A DNA stretch of 11,576 nt from Nitrosomonas sp. (GCA_029881855.1 JAOULU010000022.1:1-11576); one strand, 5' to 3'; shown: positions 1-7,738, counted from the first letter of the stretch. A program made the numbers and translations. Notes: a model not told the origin generated them from the sequence alone.

Positions 1-650
1 TCCCAGATAAATTGATTTAAATGGTAGTCATGAGAAGATGGAATCGCACCACATTTTTCCATAAGCTGGATGATACTAAGCTTCTTTTCTGTACTAGTTG
101 TTTCTAGCGACTTCCATTCAATTGATTTTTTATCTGGCTTATAGAGTAAATTGGGTATTTGCGGTCTAAATGCTTCTGGCAACTCGAAGTTTCTAAGCTG
201 CTCAACATAACTTGCTTGTTGCTCAGCTTGCAGGAGCTTCCTTTCATGACTAGCCAATGCAGCCTTAAGAGCCTCTGGTGGAGCGGCTTTATAACGACCA
301 CGCCCTTTCTTATAGAAATACATGGGCACACTATGAAGCAACATTATTGTTGCAGCGGCTTCAACAGGGGTGGGAGAATGGCCAAAGTAATCAGCAGCTA
401 ATTTATTACTAGCAAACTCATCGTCACTGGTACAACATTCCCAAAGAAAACCAGGATCCAATTCATTAGTTACTTTTTGTACATGGGACATGAATTCTGA
501 TAATGGTGGCGAATCAAAACGTAAAAGTACTGATGCAGCTTTTATCTTTGAGCGCCTACCATGTGCCGCCTCAATTTGTAATGAAGTTGTGTTATCTGTA
601 AGTATGGCGCCAACTTTGAAGTTTCCAGCTTCTTCGTAGAAAACATTCAT
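1..650 (-). CDS. RNB/RNase II-family exoribonuclease, N-terminal part (cut by window edge)
   Basis: Reading the minus strand from ATG at 650 gives 216 uninterrupted codons that run off the left edge with no stop. The protein opens MNVFYEEAGNFKVGAILTDN and continues through GRRSKIKAASVLLRF, which I recognise as the start of the VacB/RNase II-type 3'-5' exoribonucleases common in betaproteobacteria. Members of that family degrade RNA from the 3' end in the cytoplasm. Only the N-terminal region is visible. The catalytic RNB domain with its metal-binding aspartates would lie to the left of base 1, so activity cannot be judged. No good Shine-Dalgarno sequence precedes the ATG. The start is chosen because the first residues match the family, and upstream the frame lacks a likely alternative. 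The gene is transcribed away from the lipoprotein gene. Family assignment comes from sequence texture only. Confidence 0.78.
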   Translation of the reverse strand, partial: MNVFYEEAGNFKVGAILTDNTTSLQIEAAHGRRSKIKAASVLLRFDSPPLSEFMSHVQKVTNELDPGFLWECCTSDDEFASNKLAADYFGHSPTPVEAAATIMLLHSVPMYFYKKGRGRYKAAPPEALKAALASHERKLLQAEQQASYVEQLRNFELPEAFRPQIPNLLYKPDKKSIEWKSLETTSTEKKLSIIQLMEKCGAIPSSHDYHLNQFIW

Positions 651-1040
651 GAGATTATTTTTAAGTGTTGAATTTTACAGGCAAAGTTAAGTGATTGCAT
701 TAAATGCTAAGTCCATCTATAAGCAGAAAGTCCAAGGGAGTGTCGATCAATTAATAAACTTAAAAGTTTGGATATTTCAATTAAGTTTTAATTCCATCAT
801 TCATTTGACTCAGAATTGATCAATATTATATTGACACATATATGATTTTAGGTGCTTTCTTTTTCCAATATATCAAGGCCTTGTCATGATATTGGTAATA
901 TTCAAATTATGGTACATTATATACGAGACGCTTCAACAGGAAAAACCCTGTTACTCATCACATCTTTTTTTCCTTCATTGTATAAAATAATATTCTTACT
1001 TTACTTAAAGATAATCCGTAACTTTATACTAAAAACTCAA
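651..1040. other. Gene-free divergent region between the ribonuclease and lipoprotein genes
   Basis: These 390 bases separate two divergent genes and are very AT-rich. They hold several short symmetric motifs: GCATTAAATGC at 697-707, AAACTT-2-AAGTTT at 756-769, and the 10-bp palindrome ATTGATCAAT at 815-824. A candidate plus-strand promoter lies at 805-832. The frame stays open upstream of 1041 back to 852, but that stretch encodes no recognisable protein and would bury the lipoprotein signal, so I treat it as leader RNA of about 200 nt. Within it, CCAATAT (865-871) can pair with ATATTGG (889-895). No convincing promoter for the minus-strand ribonuclease gene was found. Confidence 0.6.
805..832 (+). 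promoter_or_regulatory. Candidate sigma-70 promoter for the TPR lipoprotein gene
   Basis: TTGACT (805-810) and TATATT (827-832) are separated by 16 bp, each one base off the sigma-70 consensus at the scored positions. Transcription would start near 839, leaving a leader of about 200 nt before the ATG at 1041. The spacer contains the perfect palindrome ATTGATCAAT (815-824), which could be an operator. The region is AT-rich, so a chance match is possible. Confidence 0.4.
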
Positions 1041-2726
1041 ATGCACACCTTTCAAAAAACAATACTTTGGACAGTCATCGTACTTTTTCTTTCTGCATGT
1101 GCACAGCAGAAAATACCATCAAAGATTGACGACAAAAAAGAGATAGCCCCTATGGCAACAGAAGTGCCATTATTGGATGGCATGGGTGATTACCAACACT
1201 TGATCACGACTGATAACCCCAATGTACAACATTATTTTAACCAAGCACTCGTGCTGAATTTTGCCTTTAATCACGCCGAATCGGTACGCTCATTTCGTGC
1301 TGCTCAAACATTAGATAGTCGCTGCGCTATGTGTTTTTGGGGTGAAGCTCTGGCACTGGGCCCAAATATTAATGTCACCAACAATGGGCAAGTAGTGATG
1401 GAAAATGATGCGCGAGAACAAGCTTATGCCGCCATACAAAAAGCTATCACCTTAAAAGATGGCATAAGTGAAAAAGAACAAGATTACATTGATGTATTAG
1501 CGGTTCGTTATAACGGAGATATCTCAATCTCAAGAGACCACTTGGATTTTGATTACATGCATGCGATGCGTTTTCTCTTTCAGAAATACCCTGATGATGA
1601 TGATGTCGCCACACTTTTTGCTGAATCAATGATGAACACTATGCCATGGAATTATTGGCTGGATCCTGACACCCCTAATGATCTAACTCTTGATGTCATA
1701 GAAGTACTTGAGACTGTACTTAACCGATCGCCACGACATCCATTCGCAATGCATTTATATATTCATGCTGTCGAGGCTTCTTCAACACCAGAACGCGCAG
1801 AAAATGTAGCAGACCAATTAATTGATTTGGTACCAGGTGCAGGCCATCTTGTACACATGCCATCACACATTTATTGGCGTATAGGTCGCTATGAAGATGC
1901 TGCAGAAACAAACATTAAAGCTATTTCAGCAGATGAAGCCTACATTGCCGCTAATAATGTACAGGGTTTTTATCCAGCCGCCTATTACCCACATAATCTT
2001 CATTTTTTGTGGGCTTCATATAGCATGGAAGGTCGTAGCCAATTGGCTATCAAAACGGCACGTAAAGTAGCTGCAAGTGTTCCATTGGACACCATAGAAC
2101 ACTTCCCTGTCGTGGAGTTTTTCAAAACGATTCCAATACTCACATTAACCAATTTTGGCCAATGGAATGAAGTGTTGGCTGAACGACAACCGCCAAAACA
2201 TTTGGTATTCTCAAATGCCATTTGGCATTATGCACAAGCTATTGCATACCTGAATCTCGGTGCTATCAACGCAGCACATGCCGAATATAAACAACTCATG
2301 GCTTTACGTTTGGCAAACGAAATTACTACACTTGATACTATGGGCTACCCTGCCAGTATGCTTCTACACATTGCCGATAAGCTTGTGTTTGGTAAAATCA
2401 GCATGGCTGACGGCGAATCAACCAAAGCAATTACTGCATTCAAGACTGCAGTCAAAATCCAGGATCAACTCCCCTATACCGAACCACCATTTTGGTATTA
2501 CCCAACGCGCCATACACTGGGCGAGGCTTTAGTCAAACTTGGCGATGGCAAACAAAGCGAAGCAGTCTATCGAGAAAACCTCAAGCGCTACCCAAAAAAT
2601 GGTAGGGCATTGCATGGATTGATACAAAGTCTTAAAATACAAGGGAAAGATACCAGTAAAACACAAAAATTATTTGATAAAGCTTGGCAACGTGCCGATA
2701 TAGAGTTAACCACCACGAGATTCTAA
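1041..2726 (+). CDS. TPR-repeat lipoprotein of unknown function
   Basis: This is a 561-residue predicted lipoprotein. The chosen start gives MHTFQKTILWTVIVLFLSAC, a short signal peptide ending in an LSAC lipobox with the lipidated cysteine at residue 20. The residue after it is alanine, compatible with outer-membrane sorting under the E. coli Lol rule. An in-frame upstream start at 852 would put 63 unconvincing residues before the signal. The mature protein is rich in TPR-like helical pairs: about residues 70-105, 250-295, 395-425 and 455-550. Conserved-looking motifs include CAMCFWG (from residue 95), HLYIH (238-242) and HMPSH (272-276). I recognise the general family of large bacterial TPR proteins with such motifs, but know of no assigned biochemical role. 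The CxxC at 95-98 lacks the following histidine of a c-type heme site. No clear ribosome-binding site precedes the ATG. The gene stands alone between divergent and convergent neighbours. Confidence 0.8.
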   Translation: MHTFQKTILWTVIVLFLSACAQQKIPSKIDDKKEIAPMATEVPLLDGMGDYQHLITTDNPNVQHYFNQALVLNFAFNHAESVRSFRAAQTLDSRCAMCFWGEALALGPNINVTNNGQVVMENDAREQAYAAIQKAITLKDGISEKEQDYIDVLAVRYNGDISISRDHLDFDYMHAMRFLFQKYPDDDDVATLFAESMMNTMPWNYWLDPDTPNDLTLDVIEVLETVLNRSPRHPFAMHLYIHAVEASSTPERAENVADQLIDLVPGAGHLVHMPSHIYWRIGRYEDAAETNIKAISADEAYIAANNVQGFYPAAYYPHNLHFLWASYSMEGRSQLAIKTARKVAASVPLDTIEHFPVVEFFKTIPILTLTNFGQWNEVLAERQPPKHLVFSNAIWHYAQAIAYLNLGAINAAHAEYKQLMALRLANEITTLDTMGYPASMLLHIADKLVFGKISMADGESTKAITAFKTAVKIQDQLPYTEPPFWYYPTRHTLGEALVKLGDGKQSEAVYRENLKRYPKNGRALHGLIQSLKIQGKDTSKTQKLFDKAWQRADIELTTTRF

Positions 2727-2848
2727 ATAGATTACATGAATGCATTGCATATTAATTACTACGCTATGTGCAATAGACTCATGTTAATTTTCTACAGAAT
2801 CTCGACATATCATATTAATAATATATAGGGTTATTTCTCATAGAGGCG

Positions 2849-3316
2849 TTACTGGTTTTTTTTATACTTTAGCAGCAATGACTGAATAGAGTTTTTTAAC
2901 TCAGAATTAGGCAACGAAAGTGCTAATTGATCCAAACTTTCAATACCGGTTTGGCTCAAGGTTGGTTTTTTCAAACTTTGTTCCTTTTTGATCAGTTCCG
3001 CTGATTTTTTTGCGTAGTAATGTGCTTGCACAGAAACCTGAATTGCAGTAACGTTCCACCCTAATTTTTGCAATTGCAGTAATAATGAAGGTGAAATAAG
3101 CTTTAGTTTTGAGGCAATTGCGCCGTTCTCAGCTAGAACAGTTAATTTGCCATTTGAGATTTTACCCAAGTTACAGCTTTGTGCCAAATAAGGCGGGACA
3201 AGGGTTAAAAAAGTTTTCTGCATTTTATTTAATTGATTAACGCGGGAAAATATTTCCTGATACTCAGCTGTTTGGCCTAGTTTGCTGAGATAAGCCTTAA
3301 CTTTATGAGAGGTCAT
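2849..3316 (-). CDS. dciA: DciA (DUF721), predicted replicative helicase loader
   Basis: This 155-residue protein belongs to the DUF721/DciA family. The core at about residues 20-95 includes LNKMQKTFLTLVPPYLAQSC and an AENGAIASKLKL segment, followed by LGWNVTAIQVSVQ, the alternating strand-helix pattern of the family. DciA is established as the loader or regulator of the DnaB helicase in bacteria lacking the phage-derived DnaC or DnaI loaders. The basic tail (ending LLLKYKKNQ) is an extension beyond the core. The gene diverges from the M23 peptidase gene with 30 bp between start codons, the arrangement often seen next to secA in beta- and gammaproteobacteria. It is convergent with the lipoprotein gene, and no intrinsic terminator is visible between the two stop codons. 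No good Shine-Dalgarno sequence is seen, so the exact start is moderately certain. Confidence 0.85.
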   Translation of the reverse strand: MTSHKVKAYLSKLGQTAEYQEIFSRVNQLNKMQKTFLTLVPPYLAQSCNLGKISNGKLTVLAENGAIASKLKLISPSLLLQLQKLGWNVTAIQVSVQAHYYAKKSAELIKKEQSLKKPTLSQTGIESLDQLALSLPNSELKNSIQSLLLKYKKNQ

Positions 3317-3346
3317 GGTTATTTAGAAAATACCCAAAAAAGGAAA

Positions 3347-4267
3347 ATGAATATTATTTTGATTTCAAACAAGTCAGCGCGTTCAAAAAAAGTAACGCTG
3401 ACAGGCTTACACCTTACATTAATAACAGGTGCATTTCTAATCTTTGTCATGATGTTGACATTAGGTTTAAATTATTTTTCGCTACGTTATGCGGATAAGA
3501 TTAAAACACCTGTATTAAAAACGCTGTTGATGAATCCACAAGAAGAACGACACCAAAAAAGCCAAGAAAATTTACAAAACAATTTAAACATGATGGCTGT
3601 TAAGTTAGGACAAATGCAAGCGCAGTTATTACGCTTGGATGCGCTTGGTGTACGTTTAGCCGAATCATCCGGCATTGATCCCCATGACTTCCATTTTAGC
3701 GAACCGCCTGGGCAAGGTGGCTCACATTCACATTCACATGCTGAAGAAAGTGTTACTTTTAATGAATTTAAAGAAAAAATAGATTGGCTATCCTATATGC
3801 TGGATGAACGCACAGAAAGACTGGGTGCACTAGACTCTTTCTTGCGGGGAGAGCGACTAACAAAGCGTGTTTTGCCATCAACCATGCCTGTGGATTCCGG
3901 ATGGTTTTCATCAGGGTTTGGATACAGAATTGACCCATTTAGTGGAAAACGTGTTTTTCATCAAGGTGTAGATTTTGCTGCAAAAGTGGGCACACCAATC
4001 AAAGCAGCGGCTAGCGGCATTGTAGTCTACTCCGCTCATCACGCTGAATATGGTAATATGATCGAAATTGATCATGGAGATGACCTGGTTAGTCGATATG
4101 CGCATGCTTCTAAACGCCTCGTTGACCTTGGGCAGGTTGTACTGCAAGGACAAAAGATTGCAGAAGTCGGCAATACTGGTCGTTCTACGGGACCACATTT
4201 ACATTTCGAAATCAGGCATAAAAATAAACCACAAAATCCATTTCGGTTTTTAAAACGGCCTGGTTAA
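3347..4267 (+). CDS. Membrane-anchored M23-family zinc metallopeptidase
   Basis: This is a 306-residue peptidoglycan hydrolase-like protein. A single membrane segment lies at about residues 19-43 after a short basic N-terminus. A helical, probably coiled-coil stretch follows (about 60-105), then a His-rich linker (GGSHSHSH, 124-131). The C-terminal M23 (LytM) domain spans about 180-300. The zinc and catalytic motifs are intact: HxxxD (H205, D209), H253 in YAHAS, and HLH (H284, H286). Active M23 proteins cut peptide cross-links in the periplasm, and the topology here places the domain there. I chose the ATG at 3347 because AAGGAAA lies just upstream; an in-frame ATG at 3305 would overlap the start of dciA. 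The gene sits immediately before secA, a common arrangement, but an intrinsic terminator separates the two. The specific substrate is unknown. Confidence 0.9.
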   Translation: MNIILISNKSARSKKVTLTGLHLTLITGAFLIFVMMLTLGLNYFSLRYADKIKTPVLKTLLMNPQEERHQKSQENLQNNLNMMAVKLGQMQAQLLRLDALGVRLAESSGIDPHDFHFSEPPGQGGSHSHSHAEESVTFNEFKEKIDWLSYMLDERTERLGALDSFLRGERLTKRVLPSTMPVDSGWFSSGFGYRIDPFSGKRVFHQGVDFAAKVGTPIKAAASGIVVYSAHHAEYGNMIEIDHGDDLVSRYAHASKRLVDLGQVVLQGQKIAEVGNTGRSTGPHLHFEIRHKNKPQNPFRFLKRPG

Positions 4268-4303
4268 GTCAGAATTAATTGGCTTTTCCTGAAAGGTTTT
4301 TGT

Positions 4304-4339
4304 GGGGGTGAGGTAAGTAAACTCACCCTTTATTTTTTT
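4304..4339 (+). terminator. Intrinsic terminator after the M23 peptidase gene
   Basis: GGGTGAG (4306-4312) pairs perfectly with CTCACCC (4322-4328) across a 9-nt loop; flanking G-U pairs may extend the stem. The stem is followed by TTTATTTTTTT (4329-4339). This is a classic rho-independent terminator, placed 36 bp after the peptidase stop and 35 bp before the secA start. Confidence 0.9.
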
Positions 4340-4374
4340 ATACTGTTTGTTTAATTAGGATTTTTCGAAACTTT

Positions 4375-7113
4375 ATGTTTAGTAATCTACTCAAGAAGGT
4401 CTTTGGTAGCCGCAACGAGCGAATGGTTAAACAGTACTTTAAAACTGTTCGTATTATCAACGAATTAGAACCAGAAACAGAAGAATTATCCGATGATAAA
4501 TTACGTGCTAAAACTAATGAATTTAAGCAACGTATTGAAGACGGGGAAACATTAGACGCAATATTGCCTGAAGCATTTGCAGTTGTTCGTGAAGCCAGTA
4601 AACGCGTACTGGAAATGCGCCATTTCGATGTGCAACTTATTGGCGGCATGGTATTACATGAAGGGAAAATTGCCGAAATGCGTACTGGTGAAGGCAAAAC
4701 ACTCATGGCAACTTTACCAGCCTACCTAAATGCGCTATCAGGTCTGGGTGTACATATCGTCACTGTGAATGACTATTTAGCCAAACGTGATGCTGAATGG
4801 ATGGGAAAAATCTATCAGTTTCTAGGTGTCACGGTAGGCACAATCTATTCACATATGCCGCATGATGAAAAGCAAGAAGCCTATATGGCGGATATCGTCT
4901 ATGGCACTAATAATGAATATGGGTTTGACTATCTGCGCGACAACATGGTCGGCCATGCTGCTGAACGGGTTCAACGTACACTAAACTTTGGCATTATCGA
5001 TGAAGTTGATTCCATTCTGATTGATGAAGCACGTACGCCACTGATTATTTCTGGTCAGGCAGAAGGTGACACAGAAATATATGTCCGTATTAACGCCCTT
5101 ATTCCAAAATTAACGCGGCAAGAAACTGAAGAGAGTCCTGGTGATTATAGTGTTGACGAAAAATCTCACCAGGTATCATTAAGCGAAGAAGGTTTTGAGC
5201 ATGCTGAAAAATTACTGGCAAAAGCTGGATTACTTAAAACAGGTACCAGCCTTTATGATCCGGGTAATATCAATTTAATTCATCATCTTAATTCAGGTTT
5301 GCGTGCACACGCCTTGTATTTCCTGGACCAGCATTATGTGGTGCAAAATGATCAAGTCGTGATTGTCGATGAATTTACTGGCCGCTTAATGGCGGGTAGA
5401 CGTTGGTCCGATGGATTGCATCAAGCAGTAGAGGCAAAAGAAGGTGTCGCTATTCAAAAAGAAAACCAAACACTCGCGTCAATTACATTTCAAAATTATT
5501 TCCGCATGTACCAAAAATTAGCTGGCATGACAGGCACTGCGGACACTGAGGCTGCTGAATTTCAGCAAATTTACGGACTAGAAACCGTCATTATTCCAAC
5601 ACACAATCCTATGATTCGAGACGATCGTATGGATCAAGTCTTTCGTACCAACATAGAAAAATACGATGCCATTGTTCAAGGTGCTAAGGAATGTTATGAA
5701 CGGGGGCAACCAGTTCTAGTTGGCACGACATCGATTGAAAATAATGAACATATCTCAAAGTTATTAGATAAAGAAAAACTTCCACATCAAGTTCTTAATG
5801 CAAAGCAACATGCCAGCGAGGCAAATATTATTGTTCAAGCAGGTCGGCCAAAAATGATCACCATTGCAACAAACATGGCGGGTCGCGGGACAGATATCGT
5901 ACTGGGAGGAAACCCTGAGCCTGAGATTGAGAGCATCCGCAACAATGAAAAATTAAGTGAAAAGGAAAAAGAAACAAAGATAGCCAAAATAACCGAGGAG
6001 TGGAAAGTTGCTCATGACGATGTGCTAAATAAAGGTGGCTTGCATATCATTGGCACAGAACGCCATGAATCACGTCGTGTTGACAATCAATTACGTGGAC
6101 GTTCGGGCCGACAAGGTGATCCAGGTTCCAGCCGTTTTTATCTTTCTTTAGAAGACCCATTATTACGTATTTTTGCTTCAGACCGTGTTGCGAATATCAT
6201 GACGCGACTCAAGATGCCTGAGGGAGAAGCCATTGAACATCCTTGGGTTACACGTGCCATAGAAAATGCACAACGTAAAGTTGAAGCGCGAAATTTTGAT
6301 ATGCGAAAGCAACTACTGGATTTTGATGATGTTGCAAATGATCAACGTAACGTAATTTATCAACAACGCAATGAATTATTAGAAGCTGAACAAGATATTT
6401 CTGAAACAATTAAAGCAGTGCAAGACAGTGTATTAACTAATCTATTTAGTTTGCATATTCCGCCACAAAGTGTGGAAGAACAATGGGATGTACCAGGATT
6501 AGAAAAAGCACTCGCATCTGAATTCCAGCTGCATTTGCCATTACAGGTTTGGCTTGAAGAAGAACCAGACCTACACGAAGAAAGCTTACATGAGCGAATA
6601 ATTAATCACGCAAGTGAGCAATATCAAGCTAAGGTGACACAGATTGGCATTGATATAATGCACCAATATGAACGGGCCGTGATGTTACAAACTCTTGACA
6701 CACACTGGCGAGAACACTTAGGTGCATTAGACCATTTACGTCAAGGTATTCATTTGCGTGGTTACGCCCAAAAAAACCCCAAACAGGAATATAAACGGGA
6801 AGCTTTTGAGTTATTCACAAATATGCTCGAAGCGGTTAAAAATGAAGTCACTAAAATATTACTAACCGTACAAATAAAAAATGAGCAGCAAGTTGAGGAA
6901 GTAACAGATACTTTACGTGCACCAGAAAAAGTTGAATACCATCATGCTGCTTACAAAGAATCTTTTGATGAACAACCCACAGATGAAAACACATCTGAAG
7001 AGAAAGCACAGCCTTTTGTACGTCAAGGTGAGAAAGTAGGTCGCAATCAACCGTGTCCTTGTGGATCTGGCAAGAAATATAAGCAGTGTCACGGCAAAAT
7101 TAAAACTAAATAG
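4375..7113 (+). CDS. secA: SecA, preprotein translocase motor ATPase
   Basis: This is a full-length SecA of 912 residues (E. coli has 901). It drives preproteins through SecYEG at the inner membrane by ATP hydrolysis. Walker A is MRTGEGKT at 102-109 and the Walker B/DEAD-type motif DEVD is at 209-212. The second nucleotide-binding half has TNMAGRGTD (499-507) and the arginine-finger motif GRSGRQGD (575-582). The tail ends in the zinc-binding SecB/lipid-interaction motif with C894, C896, C905 and H906. Before it is an acidic, low-complexity linker (about 855-880). The start matches the family ([12 protein letters not shown]). AGGA at 4357-4360 is 14 nt from the ATG, a long spacing. The upstream terminator implies its own promoter, but only a weak TATACT at 4339-4344 is visible. 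No secM-like arrest ORF precedes it. Confidence 0.98.
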   Translation: MFSNLLKKVFGSRNERMVKQYFKTVRIINELEPETEELSDDKLRAKTNEFKQRIEDGETLDAILPEAFAVVREASKRVLEMRHFDVQLIGGMVLHEGKIAEMRTGEGKTLMATLPAYLNALSGLGVHIVTVNDYLAKRDAEWMGKIYQFLGVTVGTIYSHMPHDEKQEAYMADIVYGTNNEYGFDYLRDNMVGHAAERVQRTLNFGIIDEVDSILIDEARTPLIISGQAEGDTEIYVRINALIPKLTRQETEESPGDYSVDEKSHQVSLSEEGFEHAEKLLAKAGLLKTGTSLYDPGNINLIHHLNSGLRAHALYFLDQHYVVQNDQVVIVDEFTGRLMAGRRWSDGLHQAVEAKEGVAIQKENQTLASITFQNYFRMYQKLAGMTGTADTEAAEFQQIYGLETVIIPTHNPMIRDDRMDQVFRTNIEKYDAIVQGAKECYERGQPVLVGTTSIENNEHISKLLDKEKLPHQVLNAKQHASEANIIVQAGRPKMITIATNMAGRGTDIVLGGNPEPEIESIRNNEKLSEKEKETKIAKITEEWKVAHDDVLNKGGLHIIGTERHESRRVDNQLRGRSGRQGDPGSSRFYLSLEDPLLRIFASDRVANIMTRLKMPEGEAIEHPWVTRAIENAQRKVEARNFDMRKQLLDFDDVANDQRNVIYQQRNELLEAEQDISETIKAVQDSVLTNLFSLHIPPQSVEEQWDVPGLEKALASEFQLHLPLQVWLEEEPDLHEESLHERIINHASEQYQAKVTQIGIDIMHQYERAVMLQTLDTHWREHLGALDHLRQGIHLRGYAQKNPKQEYKREAFELFTNMLEAVKNEVTKILLTVQIKNEQQVEEVTDTLRAPEKVEYHHAAYKESFDEQPTDENTSEEKAQPFVRQGEKVGRNQPCPCGSGKKYKQCHGKIKTK

Positions 7114-7199
7114 CAGGCTGTTGCCAGGGTTTTTATCCATTTAGAACGTAAAAAATGAGGTTGAAGTAGCGTAGATAAGCTATAAATTGCACCATATTT

Positions 7200-7303
7200 T
7201 AAGTGTAATGAACTGTTGTTCATGCGAACCAGAATTGAATCTGAACCCTATTCTTTCAAGAACAAATCATTCAGACTGATTGACACTGAAGCGCTTACAC
7301 TTA
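7200..7303. repeat. 9-bp inverted repeat enclosing a small hairpin
   Basis: TAAGTGTAA (7200-7208) is the exact reverse complement of TTACACTTA (7295-7303). Inside, ATGAAC (7208-7213) and GTTCAT (7218-7223) form a 6-bp hairpin with a 4-nt loop, and TTCAG and CTGAA around 7271-7290 form another short pair. The arrangement resembles a closed multi-branch fold, but the stems are short and AT-rich. No known RNA family is recognised. Confidence 0.35.
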
Positions 7304-7342
7304 GAAACACCCGGATTTATCTCACGAGCTAATTTAGAAACT

Positions 7343-7525
7343 TCAACCTCTAGTTTCTACGTAATGATAATAATTACTCACTCTACGGTAAAAGGTGTTG
7401 CTGTGTTCGCCCAAACACCCTGCAAATAGGCCATCACATGAACCGTTACTTCGAGCACACAAAATCTCAGCAACCTTCTTTGTTCTTTTCCCCTTAATCT
7501 GCAATAGGTTAAACCCATTTGCCAT
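7343..7525 (-). CDS. Possible small ORF or gene remnant, unknown
   Basis: This ORF would encode 60 residues starting MANGFNLLQIKGKRTKKVAE, with a basic N-terminal third and three cysteines at roughly 24, 31 and 38. Its one supporting signal is AGGA on the minus strand (7534-7537), 8 nt before the ATG. After the stop, another minus-strand frame continues open to a stop at 7267 and reads KLAREINPGVSKCKRF, so one frame change near 7350 would give about 90 residues. That pattern would fit a decayed gene. I recognise no family, and no convincing promoter is seen. It may equally be a chance ORF. Confidence 0.22.
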   Translation of the reverse strand: MANGFNLLQIKGKRTKKVAEILCARSNGSCDGLFAGCLGEHSNTFYRRVSNYYHYVETRG

Positions 7526-7609
7526 CAAAAATATCCTAATTATCTAAGACAGCTCCTTTAAATTTTATTAAATATAGTTAATGTGATCTCCCTATCATAC
7601 ACAGGGCTA

Positions 7610-7618
7610 TGGTATACT
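7610..7618 (+). promoter_or_regulatory. Candidate extended -10 promoter of the pet operon
   Basis: TGGTATACT combines the extended -10 TGn with TATACT (7613-7618), one base from consensus. No good -35 hexamer is found 16-18 bp upstream, which extended -10 promoters can tolerate. Transcription would start near 7625, giving a leader of about 114 nt before the petA ATG at 7739. This is the best sigma-70-like site in the gap before the pet genes. Confidence 0.5.
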
Positions 7619-7658
7619 CCGCGTTTTTATAAAATACACTTTGTAAGTTCGTTAGGTT

Positions 7659-7700
7659 CCATTGATTAATGTAACAAAATGATTTTATCTTAATCAATGG
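7659..7700 (+). repeat. 11-bp perfect inverted repeat in the pet leader
   Basis: CCATTGATTAA (7659-7669) is the exact reverse complement of TTAATCAATGG (7690-7700), with 20 nt between. In RNA it would form an 11-bp hairpin between the predicted promoter and petA. In DNA the arm centres are 31 bp apart, about three helical turns, which would suit a protein binding both arms on one face. The right arm contains an in-frame ATG (7697). There is no following T-run, so it is not an intrinsic terminator. Confidence 0.7.
7684..7697 (+). promoter_or_regulatory. FNR/Anr-like site upstream of petA
   Basis: TTTAT-CTTA-ATCAA matches the FNR-family consensus TTGAT-N4-ATCAA at 9 of 10 defined bases. It overlaps the right arm of the 11-bp inverted repeat. 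Relative to the extended -10 promoter it would sit near +65, a position suited to repression. FNR-type control of bc1 genes is known in other proteobacteria, but here it is only an inference from a single site in AT-rich DNA. Confidence 0.3.
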
Positions 7701-7738
7701 CTTGCATAGAAAAATATAATAGATGGAATTGTAGAGAT

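Larger units (their letters stand above)
7114..7738. other. Long stretch without a recognised gene between secA and petA
   Basis: About 625 bases separate the secA stop from the chosen petA start. The proximal part has no clear intrinsic terminator for secA. It contains a 9-bp perfect inverted repeat (TAAGTGTAA at 7200-7208 and TTACACTTA at 7295-7303) enclosing the small hairpin ATGAAC-TGTT-GTTCAT (7208-7223). A minus-strand ORF of 60 codons with a well-placed AGGA lies at 7343-7525. The distal part (about 7580-7738) carries the pet promoter and leader features listed separately. This could be a structured RNA, a decayed gene or simply spacer; the sequence alone does not decide. Confidence 0.6.

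Noticed and set aside
104..401. Small ORFs on both strands at the left edge
   Set aside because: They are other-frame readings of the partial ribonuclease gene, which is open across 1-650 on the minus strand.
852..1040. In-frame N-terminal extension of the TPR lipoprotein
   Set aside because: It would place 63 residues before a clear lipoprotein signal peptide and has no ribosome-binding site; the start at 1041 is far more sensible.
2744..2774. ATTGCA/TGCAAT hairpin as terminator of the lipoprotein gene
   Set aside because: Six AT-rich pairs with an 18-nt loop and no T-run.
3305..3346. Earlier start for the M23 peptidase
   Set aside because: It overlaps the dciA start and lacks a ribosome-binding site, while AAGGAAA lies just before the ATG at 3347.
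4268..4374. A secM-like arrest peptide upstream of secA
   Set aside because: The gap is only 107 bp, contains a terminator, and has no ORF with an arrest motif.
7715..7720. Perfect TATAAT as a second petA promoter
   Set aside because: No acceptable -35 lies upstream, the leader would be only about 12 nt, and the FNR-like site is about 5 bp away from the spacing expected for activation. AT-rich chance match is likely.
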